DNA of 64,000 nucleotides from Candidatus Tepidiaquacellales bacterium UBA2330 (GTDB lineage Bacteria; Bacteroidota; Ignavibacteria; Tepidaquicellales; Tepidaquicellaceae), in the NCBI GenBank assembly GCA_002344965.1, contig DDUU01000045.1:1-64000 (forward strand), written 5' to 3'. Below the pieces are notes generated by a model that saw only the letters and a list, made by a program, of their open reading frames with translations, did not search any database and was not told where the DNA came from. Below are positions 18,044 through 26,499 of the stretch, piece after piece; the first letter of the stretch is position 1, and each line of letters opens with the position of its first letter. The translations under genes and the position numbers were made by a program.

Positions 18044-20842
18044 CTACGGCTTTGCAACCTGAACAAATCCAAACGCATTGTTATCAGCGTAAGTCAGGTC
18101 AGTTAAATCAGTTAAGAGATCATAGTTAAGATCAGAAAGAATGTATCCCGTTGCAAAATTGAAAGCGTCATTGTCAATAATAGCAACATCAGCCAAATCA
18201 ACTACTTCATCCTGATTTACGTCACCTGTATAATTTCTGTAATCACCTGATACAAGCACCATGTTGTTACCGAATGCCTGTGATGCAGCTGATGTGAAAT
18301 CATAATTCAGAACTCCTCCGGAAAACTGTTCGCCGCCTGATTTACTCCACGTCTGAATCGAATTTCTGTGATTTACTACAATAAAATAACTTACTCCGTT
18401 CTGTGCGTTTAGAAAATTGAATGACGCATTTCCGTTTGCATCAAGATATTTTTTGTCGCTGCCGATTGAATTATATGGCGGAGTTACGGACCGTATAGAA
18501 ACTGTAACAGTATCCTGAACCGGTGAGATTGCCTCCAGTCCTAAAGTCAGATTAAGAGTCGGTAATGTAAATGCTGTTGATTCATCAGCTCCTTTATATG
18601 GATAATTTGCGTCTCTCGTATTTTCGTCTATATCTGTTGTTATACCGGCTACTGGTGTACCAACAAGATTTAAGTCTCCGATTGAAGCTCCGGTTAAATG
18701 TAAATCTCCGGTAGATGGGTTAACAAAATTTACTGTTCCTGTAGTAGCATTTGCTTCTCTCGGGCTTACTCTTGTTTTATAATCATTAATATTCTGATCT
18801 GAATTTGTTCCGTCTGAAAAAATTAATCTGTTTGACGCAGGAGCGCTCGTTGCAAACATTCCAAAATCAGTTGTTAATGTTAAATTCGCAAAACTGGATG
18901 TACTCCTTCTATAAACAACTGCAAGTCCGCTTGTGCTGCCGGGCGTTGAATGATTTATAAGAATATTGTTTTTCATAGTGAGTGCTGCTGTAGTAGCCGT
19001 AGCGCTTGATGTTACAGACAAAGCTGATGATCCGAACGTTGAACCGCCTGATGCAGTTAGATAAACAGTATTAAAATATAAACCAATTGAACTGTTTGCA
19101 GTTGTGCTGGTAATATTAATGCCGATAACGCCGTTTGCATTGGTTGAATTCGGCGCTTTAATTTCGGATATAAAATTATTATAAACTTCAATTCCTGAAC
19201 CTGAAGAAACCCAGCATCCTCCTGCTAACGAATTTGCGCCGTTATTTGTGATGTTGTAAATTTTATTGGAATGGATCTTGGCGGACGCAGACAAAGAGCT
19301 GTAAATTCCAAAAACTCCGCCTGTTGTTGACGTACCGCTGACTGCGCTTAGTCCGTAAATTGTGTTTCCGTAAATATTCTTTACTGTAGTTGCTGCTGCG
19401 TTAGATCTAATGCCGATTGTCAGAGAGCCTGCTGCCGTGTTTGATCCGCCTACTGTTAAGTTATAAATTGTATTATTGGTAACATTTTCATTACCGGGAC
19501 TGTCTGAGTTAATGTAACCGTAAAGATTTGAAGCTGTGGTTCCGGAAGTGTTTGGCATAGAATTATTATATACCAGGTTTGAATCACAGTACATTGTAAC
19601 AGCTGCTGCCGCCTGCAGGCAATTCATAGTTCCTGAAATACTTGTGCGTGTATTCCCGTAAACTTCATTTGATCGCATTTCTAAATAGTTAATATCAGAT
19701 GAACACCCTAATAATGTAGCCGTTCCTGTTCCTGTATGAGAATTATTTCTTACTATATTGTTTGAAATATATGCAGCATCCGATACCCCGACACCGTCAT
19801 GAACCATTGCGTTGAATGTAGCTGTACCGGTATAATTTGTAACACAGTTCTCAACTATATTATTATTCATTCTTATAGTATCACCTGTTGCCAATGCTCT
19901 GATTCCGTATGTAGCGCTTGAAGACTGATTTGAATTAACGGTAACTGTATTGTGGCTGATCTCATAATTCGGAGCAAGAGCTGTTGTGCCGAATAATGTA
20001 GCGATAATTCCGACAACTGCATTAGCAGTGCCGTTACCGCCGTTAATCACATTGTTAATTATTTTTACATTAATCTGACCTTCGCAGCGGATACCTTCGG
20101 CGGCTATTGTGCTTCCGCCCCAGTTTGTTATGCTGTTTGGAGATTCACCCAGAACTCCTATCTCATTGTCAATGTCACGGGTTGTGGATGCGGATATCAC
20201 TACTATTCCTTTATAAACATTTGAAATAGTATTGCCATATAATTTATTGTAACTATTCTGTCCGTCAAGGTCAGCCGGTACTACGGTTGCTCCGTTAATG
20301 TCCCTGTTAGCAATATAAATTCCGATAGAGAGTGAACTGATCTTCTGAAGAGTTATGACGCAATTTTTAATAACATTGTTTTGTGAGCCGTTTGTAGTGG
20401 ATGCTCTAAGTAAGGCATAACCCCATTCCACAACTCCATCCCCGGTATTTGTATTCGGGTCAAGAAGATCTATTGCATCAAAAGTAATATAGTCAGCTCC
20501 GGAAAATTTTATAATCCCGTCAAATGACGTCGAGATACCCGGCGCAGCGGTGATAAGCGGATTTACTCCGGCTCCGCTTTTCTGAAACACTACAGGATTT
20601 GAAGCTGTCGGAGGATTGGTTGGAATTGAAATCACAATATTCGATGCAGTTTCAGTGTGACCGGCTGCAACATTGAATATTACTCCTCCTGAGCCGACTC
20701 CCTGTGCATTAAGAGTATCAATTGCTTCTTTTATGGTGGCATAATCACCCGGAATTGCCTTTGTCCCTGTCAATTGAGCGAAAGAGTTATTACTTATTCC
20801 CGCGACTGCAAAAATAACTAAAAGTAAAAATAGTTTTTTCAT
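18044..20842 (-). CDS. Large exported right-handed beta-helix protein with dockerin-like C-terminus
   Basis: This 932-residue protein has a signal peptide (residues 1-22, ending SNNSFAQ). Residues about 30-640 are parallel beta-helix: repeated short strands with NNI/NNV turns (for example YISNNIVRNNSHTG and MNNNIVENC), typical of surface adhesins or polysaccharide enzymes. A module near residue 700 (TGDLHLTGAS, then DIDENTRDANYPYKGADES) is shared with the T9SS protein at 43054-45954. The end carries two dockerin-like calcium repeats: GDVNQDEVVDLADVAIIDND and DLNYDLLTDLTDLTYADNN. It lacks the NYPNPFNP T9SS tail. No catalytic residues are evident. Probable role: surface or cell-envelope structure or binding. 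Confidence 0.8.
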   Translation of the reverse strand: MKKLFLLLVIFAVAGISNNSFAQLTGTKAIPGDYATIKEAIDTLNAQGVGSGGVIFNVAAGHTETASNIVISIPTNPPTASNPVVFQKSGAGVNPLITAAPGISTSFDGIIKFSGADYITFDAIDLLDPNTNTGDGVVEWGYALLRASTTNGSQNNVIKNCVITLQKISSLSIGIYIANRDINGATVVPADLDGQNSYNKLYGNTISNVYKGIVVISASTTRDIDNEIGVLGESPNSITNWGGSTIAAEGIRCEGQINVKIINNVINGGNGTANAVVGIIATLFGTTALAPNYEISHNTVTVNSNQSSSATYGIRALATGDTIRMNNNIVENCVTNYTGTATFNAMVHDGVGVSDAAYISNNIVRNNSHTGTGTATLLGCSSDINYLEMRSNEVYGNTRTSISGTMNCLQAAAAVTMYCDSNLVYNNSMPNTSGTTASNLYGYINSDSPGNENVTNNTIYNLTVGGSNTAAGSLTIGIRSNAAATTVKNIYGNTIYGLSAVSGTSTTGGVFGIYSSLSASAKIHSNKIYNITNNGANSLAGGCWVSSGSGIEVYNNFISEIKAPNSTNANGVIGINITSTTANSSIGLYFNTVYLTASGGSTFGSSALSVTSSATATTAALTMKNNILINHSTPGSTSGLAVVYRRSTSSFANLTLTTDFGMFATSAPASNRLIFSDGTNSDQNINDYKTRVSPREANATTGTVNFVNPSTGDLHLTGASIGDLNLVGTPVAGITTDIDENTRDANYPYKGADESTAFTLPTLNLTLGLEAISPVQDTVTVSIRSVTPPYNSIGSDKKYLDANGNASFNFLNAQNGVSYFIVVNHRNSIQTWSKSGGEQFSGGVLNYDFTSAASQAFGNNMVLVSGDYRNYTGDVNQDEVVDLADVAIIDNDAFNFATGYILSDLNYDLLTDLTDLTYADNNAFGFVQVAKP

Positions 20843-21068
20843 GATTTAAATGATTAAATTAATAAAGTTGGATATTATTTTCCAGAAATGTTTGTATAGT
20901 TTAATTTAGAATTTTTAATTTAATTTTTCAACGGAGTATTGAACTAATTTATCCAAAAAATCTGAATGAACATTTCTGTCTTATCATTTTTTTGCATCTG
21001 TTGGTATTCAGTTTTTTATGACGGAAAATATTTTATGCCGAAAGGTTGCTTTTTAAAATCATCATTCG

Positions 21069-21076
21069 TATTTTTG
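21069..21076 (+). promoter_or_regulatory. Bacteroidota-type -7 box for the small ORF
   Basis: TATTTTTG fits TAnnTTTG exactly; a TTG about 20 nt upstream (near 21047) may be the -33 element. A transcript from here would run about 220 nt through the 35-codon ORF to the terminator at 21269-21304. Confidence 0.5.
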
Positions 21077-21134
21077 TAAACCTTAATCACGGAATTTATA
21101 AATCAAATCAGAAAGGTGTCTAATAAATAAAACA

Positions 21135-21242
21135 ATGTTGAATATTAAATTATACATATCAGTTATGGGAATGATTGCACCCGTATTCAATTTTGTGGAT
21201 TCACCGGAAAGTCCGTGGTTCAACCGGAGGAGAAAAGAATAA
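21135..21242 (+). CDS. Candidate 35-residue membrane-type small protein
   Basis: An ATG at 21135 opens a frame of 35 codons ending at TAA 21240-21242. The product begins with a hydrophobic stretch (MLNIKLYISVMGMIAPVFN) and ends with a strongly basic tail (FNRRRKE), the layout of a single-pass small membrane protein. A matching -7 box lies 60 bp upstream and a strong terminator 27 bp downstream, so this is a self-contained transcript. Support is positional and compositional only. It could instead be a small RNA with a chance frame. Confidence 0.45.
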   Translation: MLNIKLYISVMGMIAPVFNFVDSPESPWFNRRRKE

Positions 21243-21268
21243 CCTCCGAATCTTTCAGAGATTTTAAT

Positions 21269-21304
21269 AACCGCGGATACCAAAAGTATTCGCGGTTTTT
21301 TTTT
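21269..21304 (+). terminator. Rho-independent terminator of the small transcript
   Basis: AACCGCGGATAC (21269-21280) pairs along 12 bp with GTATTCGCGGTT (21286-21297), with one G-T pair and loop CAAAA, then a run of nine or so T. It lies on the plus strand before the ABC exporter gene, so it must serve a transcript starting upstream. Confidence 0.9.
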
Positions 21305-21340
21305 CACTAAATCAAAAAATAAATTTCAGATTTTATTAAA

Positions 21341-23194
21341 ATGAATAATATTAAAAGACTTTTTCAGATACTCGGCAGATGGAAGTGGTATTATGTGCTT
21401 TCAGGAGTACTGCTTATACTCGCTACTTTTATCAGAATGTTCGAACCCAAAGTGCTTCAGATGACAATTGATAAAGTCATTGTATTTTTTCAGACAGGCG
21501 GAAAAGTGGCATACGTGCCGGATGATAAGATCACGGTTTTTTTATATTCGGTCCTGCCTGAATTTAAAATTGATAATCCTGAACTGATACTCGTGTCTCT
21601 TGGAATAATATTTCTTATCATATCATTATTGAGAGGGATGTTCTCATTTTCATCAAGCGCAATTACCGCTTCATCGACAGAAAAGGCGACAAAAAATCTC
21701 AGACTGAGATTGTTCTCGCATATTCAGGCGCTGCCGCTGGCATATCATTCCAGGACTCCGACGGGCGAACTTGTACAGAGATGCACAGGAGATGTCGAGA
21801 CAGTAAGAAAATTTGCTGCGACGCAGGTAGTGGAAGTTATAAGAATGCTTGCTCTTTTTTCCGGCGCTTTTATTATGATGCTTTCTATAAATGTTGGATA
21901 TGCTTTCATAGCTATTTTTCTGGTACCTGTAATTTTGATCGGCACTTTGCTTTTTTTCAAAAAGGAAAGTCAGATCTGGGCAGAACATGAAATAAGGCAG
22001 GATAAGCTTTCAGTAATTGTTCAGGAAAATCTTTCCGGCATCAGAGTAGTGAAAGCGTTTGCAAAAGAGAAATTCGAAATTGATAAATTCACAGCTCAGA
22101 ATATTGAAAAAAGGAAGTGGGGACTGAAACTGAATTCTCTGCACAGAATATTCTGGCCCTCAGCGGATTTTCTGATACATACACAGATTGCTGTTTCAAT
22201 TTTTTACGGAGGATATCTTGCTCTTAATAATCAGCTTACAGTAGGTGAATACACGGCGTTCTACGCTTATTCAATGTTAGTCACTTGGCCGATGCGAAGA
22301 CTCGGACAGCTAGTAAGCGATATGGGAATGGCGACAGTTGCAATTAACAGATTGTTTTCTATACTTGAAACTGAGCAGGAAAATTATGAAGGCAGTAATT
22401 TTTCAGATGAAAAATTAAAAGGTGAAATAGAATTCAGGAATGTTTCATTTAACTATGAAGGCAGTGAAAAGAAAAGAGTCCTGAATAATATAAGCTTTAA
22501 AGTAAAAGCCGGTGAAAAAATCGCGCTGCTCGGACCTACCGGTGCAGGTAAGACGACTATAATTTCTCTTATGCTCAGATTTTTTGATCCGGATTCAGGA
22601 AAGATACTGATAGACGGTGTAGAGACGGAAAAGTATTCAAAAGAATATCTGCGCAGCAGATTCGGTGTTGTATTGCAGAAGCCGTTTCTTTTTTCTACGA
22701 CTATTAAAGACAATATAGCATATGCAAAACCGGATTCGCATATTGATGAAGTAGTGGAAGCAGCAAGCGCTGCAAGAATCCATGATATTATTACTGAGGT
22801 GTTTCCGGAATCTTATGAGACTATTGTCGGTGAAAAAGGAGTAACGCTTTCAGGTGGTCAGAAGCAGAGAGTAACAATTGCGAGAACTCTGCTGAAAGAT
22901 CCGGATATTCTGATACTGGATGATTCCACTTCAGCAATTGATTCGGAAACTGAATTTGAAATTCAGCGGAAGCTCAGGAAATTAATGAAAGATAAAACCA
23001 CTTTTATTATAGCGCACAGGATCACTTCCATTCAGGATTGTGACAGAATAATTGTGCTTGATAAAGGCAGGATACTTGAGGAAGGTACTCATGAAGAGCT
23101 TATAAAAAATAACGGCTTTTATAAAAAGATACTGGACATACAGGTTTCAATAGAAGAAGAGATCGATGCTGAGACAGTATCTGAAGAAAATTAG
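21341..23194 (+). CDS. ABC exporter half, degenerate-Walker-B partner
   Basis: This 617-residue half-transporter has six membrane helices (about residues 15-320) and a C-terminal nucleotide-binding domain. Walker A is GPTGAGKT (398-405), the signature is LSGGQ (503-507), and Walker B ends LDD: the catalytic glutamate position is Asp528. The following gene has the opposite pattern, so the two should form a heterodimer like TM287/288 or BmrCD with one active and one degenerate ATP site. Start ATG follows the terminator by about 37 bp. Likely substrates are drugs or lipids, unknown here. Confidence 0.9.
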   Translation: MNNIKRLFQILGRWKWYYVLSGVLLILATFIRMFEPKVLQMTIDKVIVFFQTGGKVAYVPDDKITVFLYSVLPEFKIDNPELILVSLGIIFLIISLLRGMFSFSSSAITASSTEKATKNLRLRLFSHIQALPLAYHSRTPTGELVQRCTGDVETVRKFAATQVVEVIRMLALFSGAFIMMLSINVGYAFIAIFLVPVILIGTLLFFKKESQIWAEHEIRQDKLSVIVQENLSGIRVVKAFAKEKFEIDKFTAQNIEKRKWGLKLNSLHRIFWPSADFLIHTQIAVSIFYGGYLALNNQLTVGEYTAFYAYSMLVTWPMRRLGQLVSDMGMATVAINRLFSILETEQENYEGSNFSDEKLKGEIEFRNVSFNYEGSEKKRVLNNISFKVKAGEKIALLGPTGAGKTTIISLMLRFFDPDSGKILIDGVETEKYSKEYLRSRFGVVLQKPFLFSTTIKDNIAYAKPDSHIDEVVEAASAARIHDIITEVFPESYETIVGEKGVTLSGGQKQRVTIARTLLKDPDILILDDSTSAIDSETEFEIQRKLRKLMKDKTTFIIAHRITSIQDCDRIIVLDKGRILEEGTHEELIKNNGFYKKILDIQVSIEEEIDAETVSEEN

Positions 23195-23284
23195 ATAAAA
23201 AAAATTCAAGAGAAGATTTTTCATTTTCTGATTTAAAAAATTATTATTAAAATTTATTATTAAAAATTATACTTACAGAAATTT

Positions 23285-25120
23285 ATGAGTAAGCTAAATG
23301 AAACAAAATTCAGTAACGATGGAAGTCTTTATCCGTTTCTGAAAAGACTTTTTACTTACAGCTTAAGATACAGAAAATGGCTGGCGGGGTTTGTAGTTTT
23401 TGTACTTGGTGTAGCCGCAGTAGAGGCGATTTTTCCTCTGATTTGGCTGAGTCTGCTCGATAATGCAATAGTGCCTGCTATAGAAAATAATAGATCTCCG
23501 TCTGCGGGAAGCGTGAACGGAAATCCTGATCTGAGTCTGCTGACTTACTACTGCGGAATAATTTTCTTTCTCGGAGTAGCATTGTCGGGATCAGTATTTA
23601 TGTTCATAAATTTTGCAGGTAAGATACAGGAATATGTTATGTTTGACATAAGACAGGATTTATTTAAGAAACTTCAGGAACTTTCTTTCTCATTTTATGA
23701 TAAATCTGCGGTCGGCTGGCTGATGTCGAGGATCACTTCCGATACTATCAAAGTAACAGAACTTATCTCATGGGGATTCATTGAATTTGTATGGGGAGTC
23801 GGAATGATAATTTTCTGTATTACCGCAATGCTTATTTATAATGTAAAGCTTGCAATGATCGTAATACTAACTATACCGGTTTTAACTCTGATCTCAGTAA
23901 AGTTAAGAAAACTCATACTTAAATATTCAAGAGAGTCGAGAAGATTCAACAGTGAGATCACGGCAAGTTACAATGAGCACATAGTCGGTGTTGAAGTTAA
24001 CAAAAGCATGGTTCAGGAGAGCAGGGCAACGGAAGAATTTGATTCATTAAGCGACAAGATGAGAATCTCTTCATATAAATCCGCATACTACTCTGCTCTG
24101 TATCAGCCGTTAGTGATATTCGGCGGATCTGTAGCAGCCGCTTTGATAATTTTTTACGGAGGCAGTATGGCAGTAACTTTCCCGGCTGAAATTTCCGTAG
24201 GTATGCTTGCTGCTTTTTTCGGATACGCGACACTTATATATGAACCTATTCTGGACATATCCAGATTCTATTCACAGGCACAGAATAGTATATCAGCAGG
24301 CGAAAGAATCTTTTCATTACTTGATACTCAGCCAACCATTAAGGACAGGGAAAATGCAACTGATTTCAGTGAAATATCCGGTGACATAGAATTTGAGAAT
24401 GTTTCATTTTTCTATGAAAAGAATAAACCTGTACTGGAAAATTTAAATCTGAAGATCAAAGCCGGAGAATCCATTGCTCTTGTAGGTGAAACAGGCGGCG
24501 GGAAATCTTCCATAATAAATCTGATCTGCAGATTTTATGAACCTACAGGCGGAGTTATAAAAATTGACGGAGAGGATTATACAGAGAAAACCACAGTTAG
24601 TCTGAGAAATAAGCTCGCTGTCGTTCTTCAGACACCGCATTTGTTTTCCGGTACAATCAGAGAAAATATAAAATACGGAAGAGACGATGCGGACGAATCA
24701 GAGATAGTAAATTCGCTGCTTCTGATAGGCGGAGATGAATTCATAAACAGACTTGATGAAGAAGCGGGGGAAGGCGGTGAGAAACTCTCGCTCGGTGAGA
24801 AACAGATGATCTCCTTTGCAAGAGCCATACTGGCAGATCCGAGAATTTTTATAATGGATGAAGCTACTTCTTCTATTGATACGCTTGCGGAAGCCAAGAT
24901 ACAGAACGGAATTCATGAACTGATAAAAGGCAGAACTTCCATTATAATCGCTCACAGGTTATCAACTATAAAAAACTGTGACAGGATTATAGTAATTAAA
25001 AAAGGCAAGATAATCGAAGACGGAAGCCACAAACAGCTTATGCATGCAAAGGGTAGTTATTACAGTCTGTATACAAGACAGCTCAGAGAACAAAGAGAAA
25101 ATGAAATGCTGAAATGTTAA
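23285..25120 (+). CDS. ABC exporter half, degenerate-signature partner
   Basis: This 611-residue partner of the preceding half-transporter has six membrane helices and an ATPase domain with Walker A GETGGGKS (401-408). Its signature is LSLGE (501-505) instead of LSGGQ. Walker B ends MDE, with catalytic Glu526 intact. Pairing therefore gives one consensus ATP site (this Walker B with the partner's LSGGQ) and one degenerate site (the partner's Asp528 with this LSLGE). The gene lies 90 bp behind the first half; expected to be in the same operon. Confidence 0.9.
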   Translation: MSKLNETKFSNDGSLYPFLKRLFTYSLRYRKWLAGFVVFVLGVAAVEAIFPLIWLSLLDNAIVPAIENNRSPSAGSVNGNPDLSLLTYYCGIIFFLGVALSGSVFMFINFAGKIQEYVMFDIRQDLFKKLQELSFSFYDKSAVGWLMSRITSDTIKVTELISWGFIEFVWGVGMIIFCITAMLIYNVKLAMIVILTIPVLTLISVKLRKLILKYSRESRRFNSEITASYNEHIVGVEVNKSMVQESRATEEFDSLSDKMRISSYKSAYYSALYQPLVIFGGSVAAALIIFYGGSMAVTFPAEISVGMLAAFFGYATLIYEPILDISRFYSQAQNSISAGERIFSLLDTQPTIKDRENATDFSEISGDIEFENVSFFYEKNKPVLENLNLKIKAGESIALVGETGGGKSSIINLICRFYEPTGGVIKIDGEDYTEKTTVSLRNKLAVVLQTPHLFSGTIRENIKYGRDDADESEIVNSLLLIGGDEFINRLDEEAGEGGEKLSLGEKQMISFARAILADPRIFIMDEATSSIDTLAEAKIQNGIHELIKGRTSIIIAHRLSTIKNCDRIIVIKKGKIIEDGSHKQLMHAKGSYYSLYTRQLREQRENEMLKC

Positions 25121-25146
25121 TACAGGTTCATAACAGTTAAAGAATA

Positions 25147-25213
25147 ATAACTCCGGTTATGAAAGTTATCCGGCAAATAATCGACTTAACGCACTTAAAG
25201 TAAACGGAGTTAT
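25147..25213 (+). other. Spaced inverted repeat in the rsgA leader
   Basis: ATAACTCCG (25147-25155) and CGGAGTTAT (25205-25213) are perfect complements about 49 nt apart, just ahead of the RsgA gene. It could fold the 5' leader or act as an operator; no T-run follows. Low weight in such AT-rich DNA. Confidence 0.3.
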
Positions 25214-25271
25214 AGATTCTTTACATTAACAAGTTTTACAGTTTAAATTATTTATAAATCAAATAATAAAT

Positions 25272-26345
25272 TTGACAAATTATACAAATCTTGTTCCGGT
25301 CGGGTGGAATGAATTTTTTGAAGATCAAATGAAAGGTCTTGAAGAAAATCTTATACCCGGAAGAATTATTATCAGTAATAAAAATAATTATCTTATCAGT
25401 GTTGGCGAAAGGGAAATTACCGGAGAAGTTTCAGGTAAATTTCACTTCAACGCGGAGAGTAAGGATGAATTTCCAGCCGTCGGAGACTGGGTATTGATGA
25501 GAAAGTTTGACGGTTATGATAATGCTATTATAGAATCCGTTATGAAAAGAAAAAGCAAGCTGTCCAGAAATTCAGCGGGTCTGAAACTGGAAGAGCAGAT
25601 ACTTGCGTCGAATATTGACATTGTGTTTATAATATCATCCTTAAATCAGGACATAAATCTAAGAAGACTTGAGAGATATGTTTCACTGATTATTGATAAT
25701 AAATTAACACCGGTATTGATACTCAGTAAATCAGATCTCTGTGATAATGCGGATGAGAAACTTGAAGAAGTAAAAAAGATCTCAGGTAAATATGATATTC
25801 ATGTAATCAGCGCATTAAAAAATACCGGAATGAATGAACTGAGAAAATATTTTGCCGGCAATAAGACGGTGGCGGTGATTGGCTCTTCAGGGGTCGGAAA
25901 ATCTACAATTATAAATAATCTCTGCGGTGAACCGATTATGGAAGTAAGTGATATTAGTTTATACAAAGACAAGGGACGGCATACTACTTCACACCGCGAG
26001 CTTATTTTTTTAAAAGAAGGCGGATCAATAATTGATACTCCGGGAATGCGCGAACTACAGCTTTGGGAAGGTAACGAAGGACTTTCCGAAGCATTTCCTG
26101 ATATTGAAAAATATTTAGGTCAATGCAGATTCTCTGACTGTGAGCACGATACCGAGCCGGGATGCGCAATCAAAGATGCAATAGAAAGAGGGGAATTTGA
26201 CAGCAAGCGATTTCAAAGCTATAAAAAACTTGAAAGAGAAATTTTCAGATTTGAAAATAAAAGCAATAAGAAAGCAATGCTCAAAGAAAAAAAGAAGTGG
26301 AAAAAAATGTCTTATCAGATAAGAAAATCCCAGCATAAAAAATGA
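25272..26345 (+). CDS. rsgA: Ribosome small-subunit-dependent GTPase A
   Basis: This 357-residue GTPase helps late assembly of the 30S subunit. It has an N-terminal OB-fold, the circularly permuted GTPase motif order of the family (G4 SKSD before G1 GSSGVGKS at 204-211, then DTPGMREL), and a C-terminal zinc knuckle with Cys285, Cys290, His292 and Cys298. A Lys-rich tail ends the chain. The start is TTG at 25272. The gene is about 150 bp behind the ABC exporter and may have its own promoter. Confidence 0.95.
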   Translation: MTNYTNLVPVGWNEFFEDQMKGLEENLIPGRIIISNKNNYLISVGEREITGEVSGKFHFNAESKDEFPAVGDWVLMRKFDGYDNAIIESVMKRKSKLSRNSAGLKLEEQILASNIDIVFIISSLNQDINLRRLERYVSLIIDNKLTPVLILSKSDLCDNADEKLEEVKKISGKYDIHVISALKNTGMNELRKYFAGNKTVAVIGSSGVGKSTIINNLCGEPIMEVSDISLYKDKGRHTTSHRELIFLKEGGSIIDTPGMRELQLWEGNEGLSEAFPDIEKYLGQCRFSDCEHDTEPGCAIKDAIERGEFDSKRFQSYKKLEREIFRFENKSNKKAMLKEKKKWKKMSYQIRKSQHKK

Positions 26346-26499
26346 TATTAAATTGATTCAAAATTTTACTTTGTCAGATAAAAATTCTTATTAATAATGA
26401 AGTAATCTTCGTAATTTGTCAATCCCGTAACATTTTTAAAATTTTAATTTATAAATTGCATTCAAATAAAACTTTGAAAGATGCAGGTTTTATGTCTTT

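Noticed and set aside
21083..21307. 74-codon minus-strand frame opposite the small ORF
   Set aside because: It overlaps the terminator and its promoter-proximal region lies in the T-run; the plus-strand small ORF with -7 box and terminator explains the DNA better.
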